Positions 6,541 through 14,489 of a DNA stretch of 14,576 nt are shown here, in pieces. The DNA is from an uncultured Clostridia bacterium (GTDB lineage: Bacteria > Bacillota > Clostridia > Christensenellales > Aristaeellaceae): the NCBI GenBank assembly GCA_934647165.1, contig CAKUFA010000048.1, positions 1 through 14,576 on the forward strand. Reading direction: 5' to 3'. The notes under the pieces were generated by a model that searched no databases, was not told where the DNA came from, and was given only the letters and a program-made list of their open reading frames with translations. Each line of letters begins with the position of its first letter. Within the stretch, counting starts at the first letter, position 1. Position numbers and translations under genes: made by a program.

Positions 6541-8904
6541 TCAACGATCATTGAGGCGGCGGTTTTCCTTGTCCAAATACATAAGTTGATCAGCCTGCTG
6601 CACAGCCTCAAGAATAGGCTTGACGCGATATACGCTGCCAATGCTTACAGACAGACGTATATCGGGACTGGTATGCATCTGAATGCGCTCTACGGCACTG
6701 CGGATATCCTCCAGCCGCTTCTGGAGGATGGCGCGGGGAATCTTGGGAAACACGGCCAGGAATTCATCTCCGCCATAGCGGATGAGCATATCCGTGCCGC
6801 GTATGCAGCTCAGCGCGGCTGCCGCTACCTGCCGTATTGCTTCATCGCCCACGGGATGCCCATAAGTATCGTTAATCCGCTTAAAGTGGTCAATATCCAT
6901 CATGGCCACACCATCTGCTCCATCCAGATAGGACAGCTGATCTTCAAAGAAGTGGCGGCAGTAAGCACCGGTCAGCCGATCGATATAGAAATTGCGGCCA
7001 TACTTTTCCATCAGCGTTTCTTGTTCATCAGCCGCGTTCCAGCTCCCGCCATCCACACGTGAACACATCTCCAGCGCATAGGGGCATCCGTCTACCTCTA
7101 CATACCTTGTGATGCACTGATACATACCATCGGATGCCATTTCCAGCTTGGTTGCACGCGTTCTGTCATGCAGTGCACGTATTGACACGCAATTCCTGCA
7201 CGGCTTTGTGCGTCCCCAGCGTTCATAGCAGGCGCTCGTCGTTGGCTTTACGCCGCTATTGGTCACTTGCATTTCCATCTTGCTTTCCGGATCAACAAGG
7301 CGAACCCATTCAAACAAACCGCGTAGATTGTGCATGGTTTCGCTCAACTCTATCGCGGAAACCACGTCGTTTTCCGGCGAGATGGCCACGGATCTGCGAT
7401 TGGTTTGCACATCGAACATTCGTCCAACAATGCCAATGCATTGCGGTGGTTCCGTCTTCGTCCAGAGGGTTCGCATGGATATACGGTGCCACCGTGTTTC
7501 CTTATGCACATGCGCAAGCACCGTGACAGCGATGTCCGGCTCCTCAGGGCTTGTCCGCTTCACAGCCTCGCTCAGCCGCTCGCGATCCCGTTCGCCAAGC
7601 CATGCAAGACGCCATGCATCCTCCAGCGCCATGCAACGGTTCTTATAAGACGGAATATCGTTCATGTCGGACAAAAGGACGGTGCGGCTTTGCAGATCAT
7701 AATCAAACTGAATAGCCCGTGCTTCCTCAGCAAAGAAATCGGCTTTATCCTCCACTCTGGCAAGGAGCTGCTGGGTGGAGGTCATATAATCCATGCTTTC
7801 TTCGTGCAGCATGCGCTCGGTGATGCGGTGCGCCGTTTGCCAATAGCGCTGATCCAAAGGCGCAGAGGTAAGGAGGTTGGCCAGCTGCTTGCGGCAGTGC
7901 AGCAGACATTGCAGCAGCAACGGATTGAATGCGCCGCATTCGCCGCTTGTAATCATGCGCAGCGCCGTTTCCTGATCATATGTTTTTTTATAGCATCGCT
8001 CGCTGGTCAATGCGTCATAGGCATCCGCCAGGGAGACCACCTGGGCGGAAATGGGGATATTCTCTCCCTTCAGTCCATCAGGGTAACCACCGCCGTCATA
8101 TCGCTCATGATGCCAACGGCAGATATCGTAAGCCGTGCGAAGCAGCGGCTCATCCCATTGCCCAGTGAGCCTCTGCAAAATGCTTGCTCCCGCCTCGGCA
8201 TGCTTTTTTACAATTTCAAATTCCGCAGGCGTCAGGCGGCCGGGCTTATTAAGGATCTGATCCGGCACGGTGATTTTGCCGATATCGTGCAGCGCAGAAG
8301 CGGTGCTGATAAGGGAAATATCGTCATCCGTGATATGATAGCGGTTTGTGCGGCGGATCAACTCCTGCAAAAGCATCTCCACAATCATGTGAATATGCTG
8401 CACATGCATACCGCTTTCGCCGTTGCGGAACTCAACAATGTGGCTGAGAATGGTAACCATCAGATCATTTGCTTTTTCGCGCTTGTAAACCTGCTCATTG
8501 ACAAGCTGCATCAATCGCTTCTGCCGCGCGTACAGGCGCAAGGTATTGATAACCCGCTGGCGCACCACCGCCCGGTCAAAAGGTCGGCCGATATAATCCG
8601 TTACGCCTAGCTGATAGGCATGCTCCACATATGAAGAATCATTTTCCGAAGAAATGGTAATTACGGGAAGACGTTCAATGAGGTGCTGGCGATTCATTTC
8701 CTTCAGCACAGCAAAGCCATCCATGTCCGGCATCACAATATCCAGGAGTACCAGGTCAATATCGGGAACCGTGATCATAAGGTTCAGCGCCGTCTGCCCA
8801 TCTCCGGCTTCAAGGAACGAATACTCCTGTCCAAGAAGGCCCATGAGGATGGCTCGGTTCATCTCCGAGTCATCCACCAGGAGTATTTTCTGCTGCTCCT
8901 CCAT
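6541..8904 (-). CDS. Response regulator with HD-GYP phosphodiesterase, PAS-like region and GGDEF diguanylate cyclase
   Basis: The protein has 787 residues from the ATG at 8904; a GTG at 8916 would add four, and GGAGGG lies 11 bases before the ATG but right against the GTG. Domain order: receiver (about 5-125) with VDDS and phospho-acceptor Asp55, although the usual Lys before PF is Arg (GRPFD); HD-GYP (about 150-340) with ALHDIGK (His206, Asp207), HHE (265-267) and GGGYP (271-275); a long middle region (about 370-615) with two PAS-like segments, the second holding a CPCxxC-like cluster (Cys559, 569, 572); and GGDEF (about 630-787) with RYGGDEF (709-715) and an RxxD product-inhibition site (RGTD) five residues before it. 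Both c-di-GMP-degrading and c-di-GMP-making motifs look intact, so phosphorylation or ligand binding must decide the net direction. No membrane segment is seen. It is operonic with the HPt gene. Confidence 0.93.
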   Translation of the reverse strand: MEEQQKILLVDDSEMNRAILMGLLGQEYSFLEAGDGQTALNLMITVPDIDLVLLDIVMPDMDGFAVLKEMNRQHLIERLPVITISSENDSSYVEHAYQLGVTDYIGRPFDRAVVRQRVINTLRLYARQKRLMQLVNEQVYKREKANDLMVTILSHIVEFRNGESGMHVQHIHMIVEMLLQELIRRTNRYHITDDDISLISTASALHDIGKITVPDQILNKPGRLTPAEFEIVKKHAEAGASILQRLTGQWDEPLLRTAYDICRWHHERYDGGGYPDGLKGENIPISAQVVSLADAYDALTSERCYKKTYDQETALRMITSGECGAFNPLLLQCLLHCRKQLANLLTSAPLDQRYWQTAHRITERMLHEESMDYMTSTQQLLARVEDKADFFAEEARAIQFDYDLQSRTVLLSDMNDIPSYKNRCMALEDAWRLAWLGERDRERLSEAVKRTSPEEPDIAVTVLAHVHKETRWHRISMRTLWTKTEPPQCIGIVGRMFDVQTNRRSVAISPENDVVSAIELSETMHNLRGLFEWVRLVDPESKMEMQVTNSGVKPTTSACYERWGRTKPCRNCVSIRALHDRTRATKLEMASDGMYQCITRYVEVDGCPYALEMCSRVDGGSWNAADEQETLMEKYGRNFYIDRLTGAYCRHFFEDQLSYLDGADGVAMMDIDHFKRINDTYGHPVGDEAIRQVAAAALSCIRGTDMLIRYGGDEFLAVFPKIPRAILQKRLEDIRSAVERIQMHTSPDIRLSVSIGSVYRVKPILEAVQQADQLMYLDKENRRLNDR

Positions 8905-9004
8905 GCCTGCTGCCACCCTCCATTACCGACTTGCGCAGATGAAAAACATGATGTTTGAAGGCATCGTTTGTTACACAAATACCTTACATGCTTCCAGCTT
9001 TTGC

Positions 9005-9033
9005 ATTATACGCCGCGTAACTGCAAATTGCAA
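9005..9033 (-). promoter_or_regulatory. Sigma-A-type promoter of the c-di-GMP/HPt operon
   Basis: On the minus strand TTGCAA (9033-9028), a 17-base spacer and TATAAT (9010-9005) form a good vegetative promoter with a perfect -10. It would give a leader of about 95 bases before the ATG at 8904. I saw no recognisable riboswitch in the leader, including no c-di-GMP type. Confidence 0.7.
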
Positions 9034-9113
9034 GTATCCGGAATGTGTTTTCACGCGTTTACCCGAAAAACACGGTGTGTGCAAACAATGTAATAACTTT
9101 TCTGTGCATGCAT

Positions 9114-9150
9114 GGAAAAAAGCAAACCTGCCGGGTCTAAGCGCGGCAGG
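9114..9150 (-). terminator. Rho-independent terminator of the HAD-MFS operon
   Basis: On the minus strand CCTGCCG (9150-9144), a 10-base loop and CGGCAGG (9133-9127) are followed by TTTGCTTTTTT. It lies 26 bases after the MFS stop codon. Confidence 0.9.
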
Positions 9151-9176
9151 CGGAAAGCGCACCATGTAGAATATCG

Positions 9177-10382
9177 TTATAAGTTTTTGGTTTCTGATGG
9201 GCGTTTCAGCAAAAACATTCCAGCAAGCAGCAACACCGGGAAAACAATTGCCGCCAGCAGCCCCGGTTGGAGCACGCCGCCAGATGCGCCAGCCACCATC
9301 CCCACCAGCGTTGGGCCGGATGAGCAGCCAAGATCCCCCGCCAATGCCATAAGCGCATACATGGCTGTGCCACCCATTGGCAACATTCGCGCAGCCATGC
9401 TGAATGTACCCGGCCAGAAAATGCCCACGGAAAAGCCGCACAACGCGCAACCGACCATCCCCCACACAGGCGAAGGTGCAAATGCCGCCAACAGATAGCA
9501 GCCGATGCACATCACAGCGCTTGCAATCATCATTGCCCGCAAGGGGATTTTCTCACTAAGCGCTGCATACATTGCCCTGGATGTACCCATCAACAAAGCA
9601 AAAGCGCATGGCCCTGTGAGATCGCCCAGTGTCTTGGTCAGGCCAAGCCCCGCCTCGGCAAAGGTTGAAGTCCACTGCCCCATGGCCTGCTCGGACGCGC
9701 CTGCACAGAGCATGAGCAGCATAATCAGCCAGAACATACGGCTTCGAATCAGCTGACCATAGGCCGGTTTGCCTTCATCTCCCTGCACGGGATAAATGGG
9801 GACCTGCGTAAACAGCACAGCGGTGCCAATGGGCAGCAGCGTCCAAAGAAGCGCCATCGTTCGCCAGTTTTGCACCCCGAAGAGGGTGAAAAACAGCGTG
9901 GACACAAGCACCACCAGCACGTGCCCCCAGCAATAGAAGGAGTGCAGCAGGCTCATGATGGCGGACTTACGCTTTTCGTCCGTTGGGCATGCTTCCACAA
10001 TGGGGCTGACGAGTACCTCCAGCAAGCCGCCGCCCACTGCATACAATGCAACAGACAGGAGCAGGCCGACCATGGGGGAAGCAAACAGCGACGGCAGCAC
10101 GGTCAATCCAGCAAGCCCAAGTACCGTCAACAGATTTGCCAGCACAATTGCCCGGCGATAGCCGAGCTTTGCCGTGATGGGCGCGCCAAGCGCATCCACA
10201 CATAACTGAATGGCGAAATTGATCGTCGTCAGCAGCGTGATAGCTTCAAGGCTGAGCGACCATTCCCGAACAAAAGTAAGAAACAGGAGCGGCACATAAT
10301 TATTCACGATCGCCTGTGTGATGTACCCCAGGCAGCCGGTTACCACGGTTGCCTTGCTGCTGTTACGGATTTTCATTCTCAT
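9177..10382 (-). CDS. Major facilitator superfamily transporter, substrate unknown
   Basis: The protein has 401 residues, the usual size for a 12-helix MFS permease, with hydrophobic segments throughout and a central cytoplasmic loop near VQGDEGKPAYGQLIRSR. DALGAPITAKLGYRRAIVL (about 63-81) fits the MFS loop 2-3 motif. WPGTFSMAARMLPMGGTAM in the C-terminal half resembles MFS proteins of the sugar or FucP-like/unassigned clades. The start at 10382 (MRMKIRNSSK) is chosen over an upstream in-frame codon because ATGA overlaps the stop of the HAD gene by 4 bases and AAAGGA lies just upstream; a second ATG follows at 10376. Translational coupling to a HAD phosphatase suggests import or export of a small metabolite linked to dephosphorylation, but the substrate cannot be read from the sequence. 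Confidence 0.87.
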   Translation of the reverse strand: MRMKIRNSSKATVVTGCLGYITQAIVNNYVPLLFLTFVREWSLSLEAITLLTTINFAIQLCVDALGAPITAKLGYRRAIVLANLLTVLGLAGLTVLPSLFASPMVGLLLSVALYAVGGGLLEVLVSPIVEACPTDEKRKSAIMSLLHSFYCWGHVLVVLVSTLFFTLFGVQNWRTMALLWTLLPIGTAVLFTQVPIYPVQGDEGKPAYGQLIRSRMFWLIMLLMLCAGASEQAMGQWTSTFAEAGLGLTKTLGDLTGPCAFALLMGTSRAMYAALSEKIPLRAMMIASAVMCIGCYLLAAFAPSPVWGMVGCALCGFSVGIFWPGTFSMAARMLPMGGTAMYALMALAGDLGCSSGPTLVGMVAGASGGVLQPGLLAAIVFPVLLLAGMFLLKRPSETKNL

Positions 10383-11107
10383 TCCATTCCTTTCTCCAGT
10401 TTTCTGAGCATTTCCACCATGTCGGTAAAAGATCCCCTTGCGCCCTGCCAGGGATGTTCCTTGCAAGGGATAGCGCAGTCCTCCACCAGGTAACCGCAAA
10501 TGCCGGCCTGAGACGCGGCATACATGTCCTCTCTCTCATCGTTGCCAATCATCAGGCATTCCTGCGGCGCAACGTTAAGCCGCTCCATCACCGACTGATA
10601 GTATGCCGGGTTGGGTTTGCAGAAGCGGTCGGTTTCATAGCTGGTCACCAGATCGAAATCTGTTTCCCGAAGGCCGATCCACCCCATGCGCGTCCTCTGT
10701 CCTACCATAGGAAAAAGCGGATTGGTGGCCAGTGCAACCTTCCGCCCGCCAAGGCATGCAGATTGCACAGCCGCTGCCGCCAGGGGGTTTTCGCCTGTGA
10801 ACGGTCGGGCATTGTGGAAGCCTTTTCCATAAAAGTCATCTGCCGCCCGATGAAAAGCCTCCAGGCGTGTTTCATCAAGTTGTGCCAGCTTCGCAAACAC
10901 CTGCCAGAAACGCTGTTCGTTGGAGCAGGTTCCGTCATTTTGCACCATGGCGTAGGTACCTTTCCACACAATGTCCACCAGTGCGTCCGGTGCGATACCC
11001 AGTGGGCAGAGCACCTTGGCCAACTCCTTAAAATAACCCTTTGTGAACGCCTCCTGCTGCATAGGCAGGAGGGTTCCATCCAAATCGAATAAGATCGCGC
11101 GGATCAC
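10379..11107 (-). CDS. HAD-superfamily hydrolase (phosphatase-like)
   Basis: The protein has 242 residues. HAD motif I is ILFDLDGTLL with nucleophile Asp8 and acid/base Asp10. Motif II is ALATNP with Thr128. Motif III Lys164 is in CKPNPAYY. Motif IV is MIGNDEREDMYAA (187-199) with acidic residues 190 and 194. The helical cap is inserted after motif I (about 15-95), as in subfamily I members such as phosphoglycolate phosphatase-like enzymes. The start is GTG at 11107 (GTG-ATC-CGC), with GGAGGG nine bases upstream; no in-frame ATG gives a better N-terminus. It is the first gene of a two-gene operon with the MFS transporter. The family is broad, so the substrate is unknown. Confidence 0.9.
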   Translation of the reverse strand: MIRAILFDLDGTLLPMQQEAFTKGYFKELAKVLCPLGIAPDALVDIVWKGTYAMVQNDGTCSNEQRFWQVFAKLAQLDETRLEAFHRAADDFYGKGFHNARPFTGENPLAAAAVQSACLGGRKVALATNPLFPMVGQRTRMGWIGLRETDFDLVTSYETDRFCKPNPAYYQSVMERLNVAPQECLMIGNDEREDMYAASQAGICGYLVEDCAIPCKEHPWQGARGSFTDMVEMLRKLEKGME

Positions 11108-11163
11108 AGGACATTTCCCTCCAACAGTCGTCTTTTAGAAAAAAATGCGCCAATCGAGCAACT

Positions 11164-11192
11164 ATCTTATCACAGTCTTTTTCTATTTACAA
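11164..11192 (-). promoter_or_regulatory. Promoter of the HAD-MFS operon
   Basis: On the minus strand TTGTAA (11192-11187), a 17-base spacer ending in TGA, and TAAGAT (11169-11164) form a plausible extended -10 promoter. The leader would be about 50 bases. It is divergent from the trkA promoter, with about 50 bases between the -35 boxes. Confidence 0.5.
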
Positions 11193-11241
11193 GAACGGGG
11201 AATTTATTTTGTGCAGCTGTTTCGCCATTTTTTCCGCGAGA

Positions 11242-11270
11242 TTTGCATTTTCTTTGTCATGTGCTATAAT
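11242..11270 (+). promoter_or_regulatory. Strong extended -10 promoter of trkAH
   Basis: TTTGCA (11242-11247), a 17-base spacer ending in TGC, and TATAAT (11265-11270) form a consensus extended -10 promoter. The transcript would begin near 11277 and open with a small hairpin, GGCATT (11276-11281) pairing with AATGCC (11290-11295). The leader is about 76 bases, too short for a c-di-AMP riboswitch of the ydaO type. Confidence 0.82.
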
Positions 11271-11352
11271 GAATGGGCATTCTGCTGCAAATGCCTTGCA
11301 TCAGAGAAAAGGGCAACTTTTTTATGGAGCAAATTTAGGAGGATATACTCGC

Positions 11353-12717
11353 ATGCGGATTCTCGTGGTGGGCGACGGCAAGGTCGGTCATTCCCTGGCA
11401 GAGCATCTGGCACAGGAAGAGCACGATATTGTGATTCTGGACACGGACGAGGAGGTGCTTCGCCGGTGCGAGGATGAGCTGGACGTTATGTGTGTGCGCG
11501 GCAACGGCGCTAATGCTCAAACTCTGATTGACGCAGGCATTGACCGCACGGATATTGTGATCGCCGCCACAGCAAGCGATGAAACAAACATGCTTTGCTG
11601 TCTGATTGCTAAACGGCTTGGCGCAAAGTATGCCATTGCCCGCATTCGCGACCCTGAATATAACGAAAGCCTGATGCTGTTGCAGCACGAACTGGGCATC
11701 GACATGGCCATCAATCCCGAACGCGCTACTGCGCTGGAGATCAGCCGTCTTCTTCGTTTCCCCTTCGCAAGCAACATTGAATCCTTTGCCAAGGGGCGGG
11801 TGGAAATGGTTGAATACCGTGCGCAGGAACATGATGTGGTGGTCGGTCAGCCCCTGCGGGAGCTCGCCCACAAACTGCACGGTCTGCCTCGCGTGTTGTA
11901 TGCCGCTGTGGAACGCGACGGCGTGGTAACCATTCCAAACGGTGATTTCATCATTCGCCCAGGCGACCGGGTACACGTGGCCGCAGACATGGTAACTATC
12001 ACGGATTATTTCCGCTTCCTTGGCAAAAACACCCTGCGGGTAAAGAACGTGATGTTGCTTGGCGGAGGCCGCATCAGCTATTATCTGGCAAAGATGATTG
12101 TGCCCGTCGGCATGCATGTTACGCTGATGGAAATTCAGCACGATAAAGCCGAACACCTCAGCGAGATTCTTCCGGACGTGAACGTTATCTACGGCGATGG
12201 TACAGATCAGAACTTGTTGGAACAAGAAGGACTCCAGCAAATGGACGCCTTTGTCGCGCTGACAGACCGGGACGAGGAAAACCTGATGACCGGCCTGTTC
12301 GCTGTGCGGCAGGGGGTGCCGAAAGTTATTGTGAAAAACAATCGGGTATCCTACTCGGACATCATCAGCTCCATGGGCTTGGACAGCATCGTGAGCCCCA
12401 AGGCCATCACCTGCTCAAACATCCTTCGCTATGTTCGCGCACGGGTCAATGTGGAAGGCGCGAAGATAGAGAAGCTTTACCGGTTGATGCATGGCCGTGC
12501 TGAAGCAATCGAATTCACTGCCCGCGGCACGGATCCGTATATCGGCATTCCTCTGAAGGAGCTGACAATCCGCAAGAACACGCTGGTGGCAGTGATTGTT
12601 CGCCGGGGCAAAGTTATTGTGCCTTTTGGCAACGACCACATTGAAGATGGCGACAGCGTGGTCATCATGGCCTGTGAAGGCGGCATTAGCGACCTGAACG
12701 AGGTGATTCGCAAATGA
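11353..12717 (+). CDS. trkA: Trk K+ uptake system regulatory protein TrkA (two RCK units)
   Basis: The protein has 454 residues, the normal length of a full TrkA with duplicated RCK_N/RCK_C domains. RCK_N1 (about 1-120) has the nucleotide-binding loop VVGDGKVG (5-12) and the acidic residue ending beta-2 (ILDTDEE, Asp30). RCK_C1 spans about 140-220. RCK_N2 (about 230-345) has LLGGGRISYYLA (235-246), where the last Gly of the usual GxGxxG is Ser. RCK_C2 spans about 370-450. TrkA binds NAD(H) or ATP and forms a cytoplasmic gating ring on TrkH. The ATG at 11353 has AGGAGG nine bases upstream; an open frame continues upstream to 11209 but lacks homologous sequence and crosses the promoter. The gene overlaps trkH by four bases. 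Confidence 0.96.
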   Translation: MRILVVGDGKVGHSLAEHLAQEEHDIVILDTDEEVLRRCEDELDVMCVRGNGANAQTLIDAGIDRTDIVIAATASDETNMLCCLIAKRLGAKYAIARIRDPEYNESLMLLQHELGIDMAINPERATALEISRLLRFPFASNIESFAKGRVEMVEYRAQEHDVVVGQPLRELAHKLHGLPRVLYAAVERDGVVTIPNGDFIIRPGDRVHVAADMVTITDYFRFLGKNTLRVKNVMLLGGGRISYYLAKMIVPVGMHVTLMEIQHDKAEHLSEILPDVNVIYGDGTDQNLLEQEGLQQMDAFVALTDRDEENLMTGLFAVRQGVPKVIVKNNRVSYSDIISSMGLDSIVSPKAITCSNILRYVRARVNVEGAKIEKLYRLMHGRAEAIEFTARGTDPYIGIPLKELTIRKNTLVAVIVRRGKVIVPFGNDHIEDGDSVVIMACEGGISDLNEVIRK

Positions 12718-14162
12718 ACAGGCGTCTGGTAATCCGTCTGTTGGGCACCATCCTGCTCGTTGAAGCAATCTGCATGGTGCCTTCGCTGCTGTTGGCGCTG
12801 ATTTATCGCGACGGCGATGCGTCGGCACTGGCCAAAACCATAGGTGTCATTTGTATCGTAGCGCTGCCCATGCGCCTGCTTGCTCGCCCCGAGCAGAAAA
12901 ACCTTCGCGCACGTGAAGGCTTTCTGGTAGTGGTGCTTGCCTGGATTTTGATGAGCATCTTTGGTGGGCTGCCATTTCGCCTGCATGGCATGATTTCCAA
13001 CATGGCGGATGCTTTCTTTGAAGCAGTGTCCGGCTTCACCACCACTGGCGCAACCATTCTGCGCTCCTTTGACCATTTGCCGCGCGGGCTGATGTTCTGG
13101 CGCAGCTTCACCCACTGGATCGGCGGCATGGGGGTATTGGTGCTGACACTGGCGCTGCTTCCGCAAATGACAGGCCGCACATCGCACCTCATCCGTGCTG
13201 AAAGCCCGGGTCCAAGCCTTAGTAAAATTATGCCTAAAATGGGCGATTCCGCCAAAATTCTCTATGCGATTTATCTGGTGCTGACCATCATTGAATTTGT
13301 TATCCTCATCATTGCCGGTATGACGCCCTACGACGCAGCTATCCACGCCATGGGTACGGCAGGCACAGGCGGTTTCAGCAATTATGGCGCAAGCATCGGC
13401 GCTTTCAACAGCCCGCTCATTGAATGGATTATCACTGCGTTCATGATCCTTTTTGGCATCAATTTTGCCCTTTTTTTCCGCATGCTCATCGGCGACTGGC
13501 GCGGTGTGTTCCGCAGCGAGGAGCTGCACTGGTATTTGGGCATTATCGGCGGCGTCATTCTGGCGATCACTGTGCTTCTTCTTCCACAATACGGTAATTT
13601 CTTTACAGCGCTGCGCTATGCCTCTTTCCAGTCAGCCAGTATCATGTCCACCACAGGCTACGCTACAGCGGATTTCAACCTTTGGCCACCGGCTGCAAAG
13701 ATGCTGTTGCTCATACTGATGTTTATCGGCTCTTGCGCAGGTTCCACGGCCGGCGGCATGAAGGTCATCCGTATTGCCATGCTGTGCAAGGAAGGTCGCA
13801 GGGAAATTCGCCACACGTTCCAGCCCCGCAAGGTGCAGGTTGTGCGCTTTGAAGGCAAGGGTGTTGATGAAAACATGCTGAATCAAGTGGGCGTGTTCGC
13901 ATTTGTATACGTGCTGCTGGTACTTGTCGGCGCCTTTGTTGTATCATTGGACGGAAGATTTGATCTTGAAACAAACCTGACCGCCTCGCTGACCTGTGTA
14001 AGCAATGTAGGCCCCGGTCTTGGTGCGGTAGGCCCGGTGGAAAATTTTGCTGGCTACAGCTCATTATCGAAGCTTGTGCTGAGCCTTCTTATGCTTGCCG
14101 GGCGCCTTGAGCTCTTCCCCATTCTGGCCATTTTCCACCCTGCCATTTGGCAGAAAGGATAA
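12714..14162 (+). CDS. trkH: Trk K+ uptake system membrane channel subunit TrkH
   Basis: The protein has 482 residues, full length for TrkH, with the family's four membrane-pore-membrane repeats. The four selectivity-filter loops are visible: GFTTTGAT (107-114), TAGTGGF (215-221), STTGYA (312-317) and SNVGPG (430-435), each with the conserved Gly. GSCAGSTAGGMKVIR (339-353), on the pore gate side, is the TrkH/KtrB signature. The C-terminus LAGRLELFPILAIFHPAIW is typical. It works in the cytoplasmic membrane as the K+-translocating dimer with the TrkA ring. The ATG lies in the trkA stop (ATGA), with GAGGTGA about ten bases upstream, which indicates translational coupling and equal expression. 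Confidence 0.96.
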   Translation: MNRRLVIRLLGTILLVEAICMVPSLLLALIYRDGDASALAKTIGVICIVALPMRLLARPEQKNLRAREGFLVVVLAWILMSIFGGLPFRLHGMISNMADAFFEAVSGFTTTGATILRSFDHLPRGLMFWRSFTHWIGGMGVLVLTLALLPQMTGRTSHLIRAESPGPSLSKIMPKMGDSAKILYAIYLVLTIIEFVILIIAGMTPYDAAIHAMGTAGTGGFSNYGASIGAFNSPLIEWIITAFMILFGINFALFFRMLIGDWRGVFRSEELHWYLGIIGGVILAITVLLLPQYGNFFTALRYASFQSASIMSTTGYATADFNLWPPAAKMLLLILMFIGSCAGSTAGGMKVIRIAMLCKEGRREIRHTFQPRKVQVVRFEGKGVDENMLNQVGVFAFVYVLLVLVGAFVVSLDGRFDLETNLTASLTCVSNVGPGLGAVGPVENFAGYSSLSKLVLSLLMLAGRLELFPILAIFHPAIWQKG

Positions 14163-14215
14163 ATTTACATAGGTATCTAATCCACATATGACAAAAATGC
14201 ACGGGCACCTGCCGG

Positions 14216-14400
14216 AGGTTTGTCAAAAGATAATGGCATTGAGTGGCAAGAGGTGGCTGGATAGCTACTGCAAAGCGGAGGTTCATTGCATCGGTTAAAA
14301 CGCACATCCTGAATATACTGGAGAAAACAGGATTTCGCAATCGCACTGAACTTGCTGTTCGTGCAAGAAAAAGCTGTTTGGTGATTCTAAAACGCAAAAC
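14216..14400 (+). pseudogene. Decayed LuxR-type helix-turn-helix remnant
   Basis: The frame containing VKTHILNILEKTGFRNRTEL (about 14294-14353) continues into AVRARKSCLVI and matches the second half of a LuxR/GerE HTH domain, including the recognition helix. Just upstream QKIMAL, in another frame, followed by VARGGWIA and KRRFIAS, matches the first half (EREIMALVARG...IAxRLFIAE) only if a frameshift and small deletions are accepted. No receiver or other domain is present before it, and trkH ends 54 bases upstream. The natural stop has also been lost, since the frame runs on to 14503 across a terminator. I read this as the broken 3' end of a response-regulator-type gene. A very short expressed HTH peptide is less likely. 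Confidence 0.55.
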
Positions 14401-14453
14401 AGAACATTATAAATGCAATGCATTTATTTTCAGAGACAATATGATATTCTACC

Positions 14454-14489
14454 AGATTCCTGCCAACGCTTGCGGCAGGAATCTTTTCT
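14454..14489 (+). terminator. Rho-independent terminator after trkAH and the HTH remnant
   Basis: AGATTCCTGCC (14454-14464), a 9-base loop and GGCAGGAATCT (14474-14484) form a perfect 11-bp stem followed by TTTCT. It is the only strong plus-strand terminator after trkH, so the trkAH transcript may carry a 3' untranslated region of about 290 bases that includes the HTH remnant. Confidence 0.85.

Noticed and set aside
7330..8610. 426-codon plus-strand open frame antisense to the HD-GYP/GGDEF gene
   Set aside because: The opposite strand encodes intact REC, HD-GYP and GGDEF motifs; the antisense product shows no recognisable motif.
8905..9004. Possible c-di-GMP riboswitch in the leader of the HD-GYP/GGDEF gene
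   Set aside because: The leader is about 95 bases and lacks the conserved segments of either known c-di-GMP aptamer class; only small hairpins are visible.
11209..11352. N-terminal extension of TrkA by 48 codons
   Set aside because: The extension crosses the extended -10 promoter and the AGGAGG ribosome binding site, and TrkA homologues start at MRILVVG-like sequence.
11335..12240. 301-codon minus-strand open frame antisense to trkA
   Set aside because: It is a shadow of TrkA's RCK domains, with no start signal and no domain.
12477..13589. 370-codon minus-strand open frame over the trkA/trkH junction
   Set aside because: It is antisense to two textbook Trk genes; composition is rich in Gln, His and Ala, as expected of a shadow frame.
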